Assembly (NCBI RefSeq): GCF_001270265.1
Contig: NZ_LGAP01000011.1
Span: forward strand, 120,649 to 184,648
DNA from: Ensifer adhaerens
Lineage (GTDB): Bacteria; Pseudomonadota; Alphaproteobacteria; Rhizobiales; Rhizobiaceae
Direction of reading: 5' to 3'
DNA: 64,000 nucleotides
The translations under genes were made by a program, and so were the position numbers. Of this stretch, positions 8,176 through 17,478 are shown in pieces; the stretch's first letter is position 1; every line of letters begins with the position of its first letter. Below the pieces are notes generated by a model. That model saw only the letters and a list, made by a program, of their open reading frames with translations, searched no databases and had not been told where the DNA came from.

Positions 8176-9022
8176 TATGAGTGGACAGACAGAGACCAAA
8201 CTAAAGCAGCTTCTTCAAACGGTCCCGCCGGGATTCCTGGTGGATTCGGACTGGATGGCACGTCGTTCCATCTCGCGGCAATCAGTTTCCGGTTACGTCA
8301 AAAAGGGCTGGCTGGAACCCGTGATGACTGGTCTGTACCGCCGTCCGTTCTCGTCGGATGAGAACCAGGAAGCCGTCATCGGATGGAAGATCCCCCTCCT
8401 CTCGGCCGTCTGGCTCATGCAACACAAATTCCACGTCGGCGGCGCGAGTGCGCTCACCCTCCGCGGCCATACCCATTATCTTTCATTTGGAGGCGAGTTC
8501 GCACTCTATCTTTATGGCGCCGACGTTCCGGTATGGCTCTCGAAGCTACAAACCGACGCGCGCGTGGTGGTCAAAAGGACCGGCCTGTTTGGCGACGAAG
8601 CGGTCGGTATCGAAAACTCCGATTTCAGCCTCTCGAACGGCGATGACCCACATCTAACACAGAGTCCGTGGCGCTGGCCGATTCCGATGTCGTCCCCCGA
8701 ACGCGCGATCCTCGAGATGCTTGACGAGCTCCCGAAGGGCGAGAGTTTTCATACCGTCAACATGGCGTTCGAAAGCCTCGCGAACCTGCGCCCGAAACTG
8801 CTGACGACGCTGCTGGTTCAGTGCCGGAGCGTGAAGACCAAGCGCCTCTTCTTCATCTATGCCGACAAGCATAATCATGCTTGGCGCAAGCACATCGACA
8901 TGTCGGCGATCGATCTCGGCAAGGGCGACCGGGCGCTAACCCCAGGCGGCCGGCTTCATCCTGTGTACCGTGTCACAATTCCAAACGACCTCATGCCGAA
9001 GGAGACCCCGCATGGCGCGTGA
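8168..9022 (+). CDS. AbiEi-family antitoxin (type IV toxin-antitoxin)
   Basis: A 284-residue cytoplasmic protein. The N-terminal ~80 residues form a winged helix-turn-helix (SISRQSVSGYVKKGWLEPV, then TGLYRRPF), followed by the antitoxin body with SAVWLMQHKFHVGGASALTL and PERAILEMLDELP. Full length for the AbiEi_3 type. It should repress the operon and neutralise the toxin next door, with which it overlaps by 11 bases. A second in-frame ATG at 8177 is possible. AbiE systems protect against phage by abortive infection and stabilise replicons. It looks intact. Confidence 0.85.
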   Translation: MSNMSGQTETKLKQLLQTVPPGFLVDSDWMARRSISRQSVSGYVKKGWLEPVMTGLYRRPFSSDENQEAVIGWKIPLLSAVWLMQHKFHVGGASALTLRGHTHYLSFGGEFALYLYGADVPVWLSKLQTDARVVVKRTGLFGDEAVGIENSDFSLSNGDDPHLTQSPWRWPIPMSSPERAILEMLDELPKGESFHTVNMAFESLANLRPKLLTTLLVQCRSVKTKRLFFIYADKHNHAWRKHIDMSAIDLGKGDRALTPGGRLHPVYRVTIPNDLMPKETPHGA

Positions 9023-9929
9023 GCAATATATGCGGCAGGTCGACCTCCTGGTGCGGACCCTTCCATTCATCGCCCGGCAGGAAGCGTTTGCGCTTAAGGG
9101 TGGGACCGCGATCAACCTCTTCTATCGCGACATGCCGCGGCTGTCGGTCGACATCGACCTTGTCTATCTGCCGATCGAGGATCGCGAGACGACATTGAAA
9201 GGTATCGACACGACGCTCGAGCATATCCGCGAGGATCTGCAGCGCAATCTGCATGGCGCCGTCATTCAGAGGATCGCTGGCGGTGGCAACAACGACACGC
9301 GCGTCCTCGTTCGGCAGGGCAACGCCGAGATCAAGATCGAGACGTCGCCGGTCGCGCGTGGAACCGTCCACGCGCCAGAAGTGCGACGCGTGAGCCAGTC
9401 GGTCGAAGACACCTTCGGTTTCGCCGAGATGCAGGTCGTTGCGTTCGAGGATCTGTTCGGCGGAAAGCTGCATGCCGCAGTTGACCGACAGCACCCGCGC
9501 GATTTGTTCGACGTTAAGCTGCTTTATGAGAACGAAGGACTGACTGACCGGCTGTTCCGGACATTTCTCATCTATGTGGCGAGTTCGGGGCGTCCGCCGC
9601 ACGAACTGGTTAAACCTTCCCTGGCAGAGCTCGACGATGCCTTCGTCAAGGAGTTCGAGGGCATGACAACGGAGGCTGTGAGCCTGGATGAGCTGAAAGC
9701 GGCGAGACAGATGCTGACTGAAGACCTCCTCGCGCGGCTCAACCAGGATGCGATGCGCTTCTTGCTGTCGCTGCATGATGGCGAGCCGGATTTCGATGCA
9801 ATCGGGATGCCGCAGGCAGCAGAGCTTCCAGCTGTTCGTTGGAAGATGCTCAACATCGCGAAGCTGAAGGAGCAGAACCCGGCCAAACATGCCGAGTTGC
9901 GACGAGAGATCGAGCGAATTTTATCATAG
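9012..9929 (+). CDS. AbiEii nucleotidyltransferase toxin
   Basis: A 305-residue protein; the ATG at 9012 (MAREQYMRQVDLL) is chosen because it gives the operon overlap with the antitoxin. The nucleotidyltransferase signature is present: KGGTAINLFYRD (residues 29-40) followed by SVDIDLVY with D47 and D49, then a family motif with HPRDLFDVKLLYE near residues 160-172. These enzymes transfer nucleotides to tRNA or another target and arrest growth when the antitoxin is lost. All key residues seem present, so the pair is probably functional, in contrast to the dead RelB/ParE pair nearby. Confidence 0.87.
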   Translation: MAREQYMRQVDLLVRTLPFIARQEAFALKGGTAINLFYRDMPRLSVDIDLVYLPIEDRETTLKGIDTTLEHIREDLQRNLHGAVIQRIAGGGNNDTRVLVRQGNAEIKIETSPVARGTVHAPEVRRVSQSVEDTFGFAEMQVVAFEDLFGGKLHAAVDRQHPRDLFDVKLLYENEGLTDRLFRTFLIYVASSGRPPHELVKPSLAELDDAFVKEFEGMTTEAVSLDELKAARQMLTEDLLARLNQDAMRFLLSLHDGEPDFDAIGMPQAAELPAVRWKMLNIAKLKEQNPAKHAELRREIERILS

Positions 9930-10096
9930 TCTTGCTCAGTCGCGGGAAGTGAAAAGAGCCACGACTGGTCAATCCAGACCTACGCTTCACCACGTTGTAA
10001 AAGAGAGGTCTCCTTGCCAGAGGCACCTATTATCGCCGAGATCGCCAGACGCGACAAGATTGTCGTCATCGTCAACAGCGTCCTCAGTAGCCTGGG

Positions 10097-11419
10097 CTAG
10101 GAGATCGCCTTCGCCTGGGTTAGAAAACTCTGGAACTGCTCGTCGGGCACGAACGAGCCCCCTGTCGTCCAAAGAATATGCGTCGCGCGCGCCAGCTTTT
10201 CCTGAATGCCCTGCTGCGCGGCGAATTCCTTACCATGAGGGTGACGGACGATGAACTCGGGCCCAAGAAGCGCCGCAGTGGCGGAAGGCTCAAAACGCCA
10301 CCCGTCAGTCTCGTAAGCTGCTAACAGCATTTTTAGCAGATCGCCGTCGGCTACAGTGTAAATCCCTGCCAACAATTCGCGCATTACGATTGCGACGAAG
10401 GCGGACATCCTGGCGACGGCCATGCCGTCAGCCTCGGTCTTGTTCGTTAGCCCCACGTCGTAGACAGAGACCAATTCCTCCGAGCCGGACATCATATGTA
10501 CCAGCGCGCATGGCGACTGCACTGGCTCCACGAAGAAGGCATGAACATTGTCACCGAAGACGGCCTTCGCACCGAAGGCGACGCCGCCTGGCGCACCTCC
10601 GATACCGCAGGGCAGGTAGAGGAACAATGGGTGGTCCTCGTCAACTCGAACATCAAGGGTCTCTAGTTGCTCAGCCAACTCGAATGCGGCGACGCTGTAC
10701 CCGAGGAAGAGATGTCGCGACTTTTCGTCATCGACGAAATAGATGGTCGGATCGCTCTGAGCTCCAATGCGCGCGTTCTCGACCGCGGTCGTGTAGTCCG
10801 CTGTGTGCTTCACGACCTCGACGCCAAGTCGGAGGAGCCGCTCGACCTTCCACGCCTTCGCGTCCGAGGACATATGCACCGTTGCCTTGAACCCGAGTGC
10901 TCGCGCGGCGATGCCCACGCTAAGCCCAAGGTTTCCGGTACTCCCGACGGCGATGGTGTAGTTTGAAAAAAACGCCCTCGCCTGCTCCCCGGCGAGTTTC
11001 CGGATATCGTCACCCTCAGAGAGCAAACAGCTCTGCTTCGCCAAGCCTTCCGCGAATAGGAAGACTTCATAGACCCCTCCTCTCGCCTTAATCGATCCAG
11101 CTACGGGTAGGTCGCCGTCCGCCTTGATGAACAGGCGGCCGTAGTCGGGAGAGTCGTATCCAAGGGCGTCTCTTAGACCTTGGAGTTCGACAAGGTTCGA
11201 CCGAATGGCCCCCCCTGTCTCCTTGAGTTCTTGGAAGCAAGTCTCAAGGAGGGGCGCGAGTCTTTCCCAATTTCGCTTGGCTTCAAGAACGTCGGTCGGT
11301 CTAACCGGAAGGTCACGGTTCTGGATGGCTCCGGATCGGTAGTCCTGATTCAGCCACAACGTGGGCCACCCAGCGACAATGTCCGCACTAAGGGTTGTGT
11401 CTGGAAGCTTATACGTCAT
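10097..11419 (-). CDS. dsdA: D-serine ammonia-lyase (D-serine dehydratase)
   Basis: A PLP-dependent enzyme that turns D-serine into pyruvate and ammonia. The length of 440 residues matches DsdA (about 440). PLP lysine K111 lies in AGSIKARGG, and the phosphate-binding glycine loop is GSTGNLGLSVG. FLYLPCGIGGAPGG and DGMAVARMS are further family motifs. It is the last gene after aapJQMP on the same strand, 119 bases behind aapP, so imported amino acids could include D-serine. The usual DsdC activator and DsdX permease are absent; the Aap system may replace the permease. Confidence 0.92.
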   Translation of the reverse strand: MTYKLPDTTLSADIVAGWPTLWLNQDYRSGAIQNRDLPVRPTDVLEAKRNWERLAPLLETCFQELKETGGAIRSNLVELQGLRDALGYDSPDYGRLFIKADGDLPVAGSIKARGGVYEVFLFAEGLAKQSCLLSEGDDIRKLAGEQARAFFSNYTIAVGSTGNLGLSVGIAARALGFKATVHMSSDAKAWKVERLLRLGVEVVKHTADYTTAVENARIGAQSDPTIYFVDDEKSRHLFLGYSVAAFELAEQLETLDVRVDEDHPLFLYLPCGIGGAPGGVAFGAKAVFGDNVHAFFVEPVQSPCALVHMMSGSEELVSVYDVGLTNKTEADGMAVARMSAFVAIVMRELLAGIYTVADGDLLKMLLAAYETDGWRFEPSATAALLGPEFIVRHPHGKEFAAQQGIQEKLARATHILWTTGGSFVPDEQFQSFLTQAKAIS

Positions 11420-11538
11420 TGCGTACTCCTGAATTTCGTAACGTCACACAATTCTAAGATGATCGGGTAAGATGCCCCCGGAGCCGGGAACATCACCATG
11501 ACCCGCGGGAAGGCAGTTTTCGCTCTGGCGGAGAGAGG

Positions 11539-12297
11539 TCAGTGCTTCAGCACGCGGGCGAGGAACGAGCGCGCGCGGTCGTTCTGAGGATTGTCGAAGA
11601 AAGTGTCCGGCTTGGCGATCTCAAGGATCGAGCCCTGATCGATGTAGACGACCCTGTCTCCGACTTCGCGGGCAAATCCCATCTCGTGGGTGACGATCAT
11701 CATCGTCATGCCTTCGGCTGCGAGTTCACGCATAACGTCGAGAACTTCGCCAACCATTTCCGGGTCCAACGCACTCGTCGGCTCGTCGAAGAGCATCAAG
11801 TGCGGCTCCATTGCCAACGACCTTGCGATCGCCACGCGCTGCTGCTGGCCGCCCGAAAGCTGTCCCGGATACTTATGGGCATGCGCCTTCAAGTCCACGC
11901 GCTCGAGGAGCTTCATGGCAGCAGCCTCTGCCTCATCTTTGGATTTCTTTCGGACGCGGATCGGCGCGATTGTGATGTTTTCGACGACGGTCTTGTGCGG
12001 GAACAGGTTGAACTGCTGGAACACCATGCCAACGCCCTTCCTGATATCCGCCAGCTCGCGTTCGCCACCGAGGCGACGATCCTCTTCGACAGGCATGTTA
12101 TAGCCGTCCACGACCAGACTTCCGTTCTGGTACATCTCCAGACCGTTCACACATCGGATCAACGTCGATTTACCGGAGCCGCTAGCACCGAGGACGACCA
12201 TGACCTCGCCGCGGGTCACCGTGAGGTCGATGTCCTTCAGCACGTGATGAGCGCCGTAGAACTTGTTCATGCTCTTCATTTCAACGATGGTATTCAT
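11539..12297 (-). CDS. aapP: General amino-acid ABC transporter ATPase (AapP-like)
   Basis: A 252-residue ATPase of the polar amino-acid importer family. Walker A is GASGSGKST (38-46), the Q-loop region is [12 protein letters not shown], the signature is LSGGQQQR, Walker B is [13 protein letters not shown], and the switch histidine lies in IVTHEMGFA. It powers uptake with AapQ and AapM. It follows aapM by 24 bases. Length and motifs are normal. The real substrate range, perhaps serine, glycine or D-amino acids given dsdA downstream, is inferred from neighbours. Confidence 0.92.
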   Translation of the reverse strand: MNTIVEMKSMNKFYGAHHVLKDIDLTVTRGEVMVVLGASGSGKSTLIRCVNGLEMYQNGSLVVDGYNMPVEEDRRLGGERELADIRKGVGMVFQQFNLFPHKTVVENITIAPIRVRKKSKDEAEAAAMKLLERVDLKAHAHKYPGQLSGGQQQRVAIARSLAMEPHLMLFDEPTSALDPEMVGEVLDVMRELAAEGMTMMIVTHEMGFAREVGDRVVYIDQGSILEIAKPDTFFDNPQNDRARSFLARVLKH

Positions 12298-12321
12298 CGC
12301 GATAACTCCGTGTTTGCCTGC

Positions 12322-13446
12322 CTAGCGACTGCCAATGGCCATGTGCGCTTCGAGCTTCCTTGCGGCGTAGGTGATCATCGATCCGACGAGGAAATAGGTC
12401 AGAAGCAGGTAGGAATAGACTTCGTAGGTTCGGTCACCGTACTGCGGGTTCGCCAGGATCATCTGACCGGCCCTCAGGAAGTCGGTGAGGCCGATGATGA
12501 AGACGAGCGGTGCAGCATTGAAGATATCGAGCACGTTTCCGACGAGCGGTGGCACGACCACACGCAGCGCCTGGGGGAGCACGATGGAGCGGTTGATGTC
12601 GAACTCGCTCATACCGAGCGATCGCGCAGCTTCGGTCTGGCCCCTTGGGACTGCCTGAAGGCCGCTTCGGACGTACTCGGCCACGTAGGCAGAGTAAAAG
12701 ATCGTGAAACCGATCATGCCGCGCGCAACGTCGGCGAGACTCCATCCCGTCGCAAGCACGGGCATGAGAATCCAGATCCAGTAAACGACCAAGATCAGCG
12801 GCAAGGACCGCATGATCTCGATGTAACCGGTGCAAATTAAGCGGACGCTAGAAAACCGACTGCGACGACCGAACGCGAGCAGGATACCGATCGGGAGGGA
12901 CAGTATGGCGGTCACGAGTGTCAGCAGGACGCTGAGAAGCAATCCGCCCCAGAGCCCGACACCCGGAGGTGCCATCACTGCGAAGACCGATATGAACCCA
13001 GTGAATGCGGCAGGTAGCAACACATGCCTCGCTAGAGGCACGTAGGAGGTCAGCAGCCAGGCGCACGCTAAAACCGCCGCCACCAAGGTGGTCAAAGCAG
13101 AGACCTGCAACCCCACACCCACGGTCAGCAAGGCTGCGAGTAGAAGGGCGAGAAAGAAGGCGTGATGAATGCGGAAGCTGAAGACGCATCCAAGGGCCGC
13201 TCCCAGAAGAGCGGCGATGATGCCGGCGGCGGTCCACGCGCGCCAAGCCTGATCCGCTGGAAATATCCCGATCATTAGAACACGCATGCTCAGAGGGATA
13301 ATGTCCCACTGTGCGACGGATATGGCCCAGTGAAGGATGGAGTAGATGAGCCAGAGCGTTCCCGGGAGCACTATGATCGAAAGGAGCGCGTCGAAGGGCT
13401 TGCCGAACAGGTTATGGCTGGACCATTTGAAAGCATAAGAGATCAT
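12322..13446 (-). CDS. aapM: General amino-acid ABC transporter permease (AapM-like)
   Basis: A 374-residue inner-membrane protein with an N-terminal cluster of hydrophobic helices (about residues 15-165), then a conserved His/Glu/Gln-type permease domain (about 170-365). The EAA loop reads EAARSLGMSEFDINRSIVLPQAL. The long N-terminal part is typical of AapM/BztC rather than short GlnP permeases. Its ATG overlaps the aapQ stop (ATGA at 13443-13446), so translation is probably coupled. Confidence 0.9.
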   Translation of the reverse strand: MISYAFKWSSHNLFGKPFDALLSIIVLPGTLWLIYSILHWAISVAQWDIIPLSMRVLMIGIFPADQAWRAWTAAGIIAALLGAALGCVFSFRIHHAFFLALLLAALLTVGVGLQVSALTTLVAAVLACAWLLTSYVPLARHVLLPAAFTGFISVFAVMAPPGVGLWGGLLLSVLLTLVTAILSLPIGILLAFGRRSRFSSVRLICTGYIEIMRSLPLILVVYWIWILMPVLATGWSLADVARGMIGFTIFYSAYVAEYVRSGLQAVPRGQTEAARSLGMSEFDINRSIVLPQALRVVVPPLVGNVLDIFNAAPLVFIIGLTDFLRAGQMILANPQYGDRTYEVYSYLLLTYFLVGSMITYAARKLEAHMAIGSR

Positions 13447-14657
13447 CGGGACGCTCCCATTTGGTTCAGGCGGCTGTTGGCCCAGGAGACGATCGCGCTG
13501 ATGATCCAGCTCAGCAGCAGATACGACACCATAACGATGACGATCCCCTCGAGGCTGTGCCCTGTCTGATTGGCAACGGTGCCGTAAACGTTGAAAAGGT
13601 CTGGATAGCCGATCGCGATGCCCAGAGCCGTGTTTTTGGTGAGGCCGATGTACTGGTTTCCGAACGACGGAAGGACGACACGAAAAACCTGGGGAAGCAC
13701 AATGTCGTTGATTGTGTTACGTCGGCTCAAACCCAACGAACCAGCGGCTTCCCATTGGCCCTTCGGCAAAGCGTCGATCGCCCCGCGGACAATCTCCGCG
13801 ATATACGACGCGCTGTTGACGACAATAGCCAGGAGAAGAGCGGCCATTTCGGGGCTCAGGCTCGTTCCGCCGCTTGCCTGGAATTTTGAAGCAACGGGGT
13901 AGTTGATCGAGAGAAAACCCGAGGCGAACAACACCCCTACCAAGGCCACGATCGCAACCACGCAGACACGCCGCATTCCCTTCACCGGATCAACGATGAA
14001 ACCGACGATCGCAACCCACGTCGCGCTGACGAGTGCGATCGAGATGCCTGACCCGTCGCCGGACCAGGAGAGAGCGGGAAAGTAAAGACCCTGCTGGCTG
14101 ATGATCACTCCGCCATACCACTTCGCGGCAGCGGCCAGCGGCGGAAAATGTAACACGACCGCGAAGTACCAGAACACCAACTGGATGAGCAGCGGAGTGT
14201 TGCGGACAAATTCGACGATCCAAAACGAGAGGTTCCGCACGACCCAGTTGGTGGATAGGCGGCCTACCCCGAGCAGCGTTCCCAGAACCGTGCTCAATAT
14301 TATGGCGAGAACAGCGACCTTGAGGGTATTGAATATGCCCGCAATGAAGGCGGCGCCGTTCGACCGATCGGAAGTGAACGCCTCGAACGCTGGGAAGATA
14401 CCGTCGCTGAGCGAGAAGGTCTTGCCCTCGCTGATATCAAAGCCGGCCGCGTTCGAGAGAAAGGCGAAGCTGAACTTGATGCCCTTCTGCGCAAGCCCTT
14501 CCTTCACCGCATAACCAAGGAGGCCAATCAGGGCCACCACTAAGGCTATGATGGCGAACTGGATGGCATCATGGCGCAGACGTTTCCGAAATCGCCTTGA
14601 CCGCACCTGGTCGCAACCGACAGACCCGGGTGCCGCGTTCGTTTCATTGATAATCAT
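13443..14657 (-). CDS. aapQ: General amino-acid ABC transporter permease (AapQ-like)
   Basis: A 404-residue permease. The start at 14657 (MIINETNAAPGSVG) has a GGAG ribosome site 7-8 bases upstream. A transmembrane helix near residues 30-52 (FAIIALVVALIGLLGYAV) is followed by a periplasmic insertion characteristic of AapQ/BztB, then the permease core with EAAGSLGLSRRNTINDIVLPQ and GLTKNTALGIAIGYPD. It pairs with AapM as the membrane heterodimer. A stem-loop separates it from aapJ upstream. Confidence 0.9.
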   Translation of the reverse strand: MIINETNAAPGSVGCDQVRSRRFRKRLRHDAIQFAIIALVVALIGLLGYAVKEGLAQKGIKFSFAFLSNAAGFDISEGKTFSLSDGIFPAFEAFTSDRSNGAAFIAGIFNTLKVAVLAIILSTVLGTLLGVGRLSTNWVVRNLSFWIVEFVRNTPLLIQLVFWYFAVVLHFPPLAAAAKWYGGVIISQQGLYFPALSWSGDGSGISIALVSATWVAIVGFIVDPVKGMRRVCVVAIVALVGVLFASGFLSINYPVASKFQASGGTSLSPEMAALLLAIVVNSASYIAEIVRGAIDALPKGQWEAAGSLGLSRRNTINDIVLPQVFRVVLPSFGNQYIGLTKNTALGIAIGYPDLFNVYGTVANQTGHSLEGIVIVMVSYLLLSWIISAIVSWANSRLNQMGASR

Positions 14658-14678
14658 GTGCAGGCTCCAAACGCCATT

Positions 14679-14712
14679 GCAGGCTGGAGCGGACAAAGCC
14701 GTCCCAGCCTGC
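14679..14712 (-). terminator. Stem-loop between aapJ and aapQ
   Basis: GCAGGCTG (14679-14686) pairs with CAGCCTGC (14705-14712), with an inner GGAC/GTCC stem. It lies directly behind the aapJ stop on the transcript and has no T-run. Such hairpins behind binding-protein genes typically protect or partly terminate the message so that the binding protein is made in excess. Confidence 0.55.
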
Positions 14713-14720
14713 GGTCAGGA

Positions 14721-15752
14721 TCAGTTCCAGAGCGGGGAATAGATTGCGCCACCCTGTGTCCACAGGGCGTTCGGCGTGCCTTTGCGATCCAGGTACATCT
14801 TGGTGTTCGGACCAAGGTTGCGATCGTAGATTTCGCCGAAGTTGCCGACAGCTTTGATCGCCTGCGCGACGAAATCATCGGAAAGACCGAAGTCCTTGCC
14901 GTATCCGCCGCCAACGCCGAGGATTTTCTGAACGAAGGGGTCTTCGCTCTCGAGCTTCTCGTCGATGTTCTTCTGCGTGATTTCGGATTCCTCGGCCTGG
15001 AAAAGGCCGTAGTGGACCCACCGAAGTGCATTGCGCCACTTGGAATCGTTGGCTACGACGAAGCCGCCGAACGGGGACTTATCGAGAGTATCGGGGAGGA
15101 TCAGATAGTCGGCCGGCTTCGGGGAATTACCAGCCCATGCGGCAAGCGCGGATTTGTCGGTGCTCATGGCGTTGCAGCGGCCGGAGTTCAGAGCTGCGAA
15201 AAGCTTCTCTAGGTTCTCATAAGTGAGGACTTTGGACGTCTTCCAGCCGCGGGCCTTGAAAGCACCCGTGAGTACGGTTTCCGTCGCGGAGCCCTGCGTC
15301 GTGCAGATCGTCGCGCCATCGAGATCGGCAAACGCCTTCACGCCCGCCTCTGCCTTTACCATGATGCCCGTGCCGTCGTAGAAATTGATCGGCAGGAAGT
15401 CGATGGCGATCGAGGACTCCCGCGCCGGCTTGATCGTGGTGTGCGCGAAGACGACGTCGACCTGGTTGGTCAGGACGGCGTCGAAGCGGCTTTTGTCTGT
15501 GACGGTTACGAACTTGACCTTCGATGGGTCGCCGAGGACGGCGGCGGCGACAGCCTTGCAGAAGTCTACGTCGAGCCCCTCCATCGCCCCGGTAGCCGTG
15601 TTCAAGTATCCGAAGCCAGGTGCTGTGTTATCGGTACCGCAATTCAGTACACCGCGCTCCTTGACATTATCCAACACGGATGCGGATGCATCCGCGGCTG
15701 CGAAGGACAGTCCGGCGAACACGCCGGCCGTCAGTGCTTTCATGAGTGTCAT
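14721..15752 (-). CDS. aapJ: General amino-acid ABC transporter periplasmic binding protein (AapJ-like)
   Basis: A 343-residue periplasmic protein with a signal peptide (MTLMKALTAGVFAGLSFAAA, cut near ASA-SV), then the SBP_bac_3 fold: GVLNCGTDNTAPGFGYLN, GAMEGLDVDFCKAVAAAVLG, and RSGRC-type contacts near the middle (ALNSGRCNAMSTDKSALA). About 340 residues matches AapJ/BztA. A ribosome site (AAGGGGAA) precedes the ATG at 15752. It is the first gene of the minus-strand operon aapJ-aapQ-aapM-aapP-dsdA. Confidence 0.92.
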   Translation of the reverse strand: MTLMKALTAGVFAGLSFAAADASASVLDNVKERGVLNCGTDNTAPGFGYLNTATGAMEGLDVDFCKAVAAAVLGDPSKVKFVTVTDKSRFDAVLTNQVDVVFAHTTIKPARESSIAIDFLPINFYDGTGIMVKAEAGVKAFADLDGATICTTQGSATETVLTGAFKARGWKTSKVLTYENLEKLFAALNSGRCNAMSTDKSALAAWAGNSPKPADYLILPDTLDKSPFGGFVVANDSKWRNALRWVHYGLFQAEESEITQKNIDEKLESEDPFVQKILGVGGGYGKDFGLSDDFVAQAIKAVGNFGEIYDRNLGPNTKMYLDRKGTPNALWTQGGAIYSPLWN

Positions 15753-16449
15753 TTCAGTTCCCCTTTCAGATCGCTCTGGCGAGTTGAATGCCTACTGACG
15801 GGGCACTGGTCGGGACTGGTTTTTATGTGGGCGACAGCGGCTTTTGCCGTTCTGAAGCGAATGTTCCCGCCGTTCGCCGATGTCGCCATAAAGTGAGCCC
15901 CATCGATCGGCAGTAGAACGATACGGAGGGCATTCATTCAAATCTACTTAATTCCCCTTGATTAATACGTAAGCAAATTTGTTGAATCAGCTAGGAGCAA
16001 CAGGCGGCGCAGCAATCCGGTTGAGTTCGGTAGCAGTGTGGAACGACCAGTGAGATCCGCCTGGATCGCCTTGAAAAGAATGGCCCGGCACGACGGAGGA
16101 ACCAACAGGGGCGTAGCGGGCATGCAGATCGAATGCCATGATGTCCCTCAGAACTTTCGGGGAAAACGAGCGCGATGATTTTGGCTTGGCACACTGGGCA
16201 GCTTGAACGCTTAGAGAACGACACTAACGACCGCTCGACGATAGCCCCTGTGCGGAAGACGGATGGTACTTCTCGTCCACAACATCCAGATCATGGCCAT
16301 CCTGGTGGCGAGTGAAAGCCTCTTCGGGAACAAGATATTCTGGGCGGCAGGCAACAGCATCGCCACGAAAGACGTGCTGGTTCCTGTGGTAGGAACATGA
16401 TCGTACTCTATCCGAGATGACACCCTAGGTGGCGTACCAACTGACCAGC
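15753..16449. other. Upstream region of the aap operon; no gene recognised
   Basis: Between aapJ and the LysR gene there are 697 bases. The part next to aapJ (about 15930-15990) is clearly AT-rich and is the likely promoter. Short open stretches at 15991-16423 on the minus strand do not resemble a family I know and their frames are broken, so I treat them as decayed or non-coding. Confidence 0.45.
15970..15978 (+). promoter_or_regulatory. TAAGCAAAT box shared with the glyA/LysR promoter
   Basis: The nine bases TAAGCAAAT, in an AT-rich context and preceded by TACG, occur about 220 bases upstream of aapJ. The same nine bases, also preceded within a few bases by TACG, occur at 17393-17401 between the LysR gene and glyA. 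This may be a common LysR regulator site. Confidence 0.3.
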
Positions 16450-17346
16450 CTACCCTGCTCCAGGTTTCCGCGTGATCTGATCGATGAACACCTGCACCGC
16501 AGGGCTTCGCTTTTCGGCTTTTCGAAATGCAAGAAAGATTTTACGCCGTATCTCCGGCAAGAGCTTGCAGACCCAAACATCCTCGAGGTCGTGGCTGGCG
16601 CGAAGCCCAGGCAGCATCGAGATACCGTAGTTCTGTCTGATGAGCGCGATCGTCACCTCGAACCCCTTACAGCGCGCCACGATGTTCGGCTTGAAGCCAA
16701 CCGCCTGGCACGCGTCGGCCAGCATGTTGTTGTAGGTCACGGAAGCGGTGTCGATTGCCCAACGTTCGTTCCGTAGCTCTTCAAGTTTGACGGTCGGTCT
16801 TTCGGCGAGCCGGTGATCCTGAGACACCATCACGTTGAATACGTCCTCCAACAGGTAGATTGTCTCGATGTTCGGGTCCAGCGCCCCCGTCGGCATGTTC
16901 AGGTCGTCGATAATTGCGATGTCAGTCTGCCAACTGCGCAGGGCGGCCACGCTCTCTGCCGGCTCCATCTCGTCGAACTGGACGATTAGATGAGGATGCA
17001 GCGCTGCGAGCTGGTGCACCACGCTGGGAATGAGCGCTGCGGCGACGGAAGGAAACGCTGCCACTCGCAGTTCGCCGGAAATAACACTTTTCAGCTCCGA
17101 GATATCGGCTTTGGCAGACTCGATTTCCGATAGGATATTTTCGGCGCGCTCCACAAGCTTCTGTCCCGCTAGCGTCATGACAACCCCTCGCCCGCGGCGC
17201 TCGATCAGCTTGATACCGACCTCCTCTTCAAGGAGCGCAATCTGCTGGGACACGGCAGACGGAGAGACATACAGCGCCTCCGCCACCGCCGCCATTGTCT
17301 TGCGGATCGAAAGCTCTCTAAGAGCACGCAAGCGTCCGACGTCCAT
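16450..17346 (-). CDS. LysR-family transcriptional regulator, divergent from glyA
   Basis: A 298-residue regulator; the start at 17346 (MDVGRLRALRELS) has a GGAGG site upstream. The winged helix-turn-helix is at residues 1-60 (MAAVAEALYVSPSAVSQQIALLEEEVG) and the effector-binding domain at about 90-298 (GELRVAAFPSVAAALIPSVV). Its coding strand is opposite glyA, with 132 bases between, the usual layout for a LysR regulator and its target. It probably controls glyA-folD-purU and perhaps aapJQMP-dsdA, sensing an amino acid or one-carbon intermediate. The effector is unknown. Confidence 0.87.
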   Translation of the reverse strand: MDVGRLRALRELSIRKTMAAVAEALYVSPSAVSQQIALLEEEVGIKLIERRGRGVVMTLAGQKLVERAENILSEIESAKADISELKSVISGELRVAAFPSVAAALIPSVVHQLAALHPHLIVQFDEMEPAESVAALRSWQTDIAIIDDLNMPTGALDPNIETIYLLEDVFNVMVSQDHRLAERPTVKLEELRNERWAIDTASVTYNNMLADACQAVGFKPNIVARCKGFEVTIALIRQNYGISMLPGLRASHDLEDVWVCKLLPEIRRKIFLAFRKAEKRSPAVQVFIDQITRKPGAG

Positions 17347-17478
17347 CGGCGTCCTCCGTTGACATTTGAAATGATTAGCACACCTTACGATATAAGCAAA
17401 TATTATTAACTTTTTCTGGATCCTTCCCCCAACTACCTTCTGCTCCAAGGAAACCAAGACCGACATTGGAGAGGATCC
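17347..17478. promoter_or_regulatory. Shared divergent promoter region of the LysR gene and glyA
   Basis: These 132 bases are AT-rich in the middle (about 17365-17415) and hold the TAAGCAAAT box at 17393-17401. A TTGACA at 17359-17364 could be a -35 element on the plus strand, but I do not see a matching -10 at the right distance. LysR proteins usually bind here and activate the outward gene. Confidence 0.5.

Noticed and set aside
10013..10099. A 28-codon TTG-start frame (PEAPIIAEIARRDKIVVIVN) between AbiEii and dsdA
   Set aside because: It reads somewhat like protein but is too short, lacks a partner and cannot be assigned to a family.
11542..12840. A 432-codon plus-strand frame opposite aapP and aapM
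   Set aside because: It is antisense to two clear transporter genes and reads as His/Asp/Arg-rich non-protein sequence.
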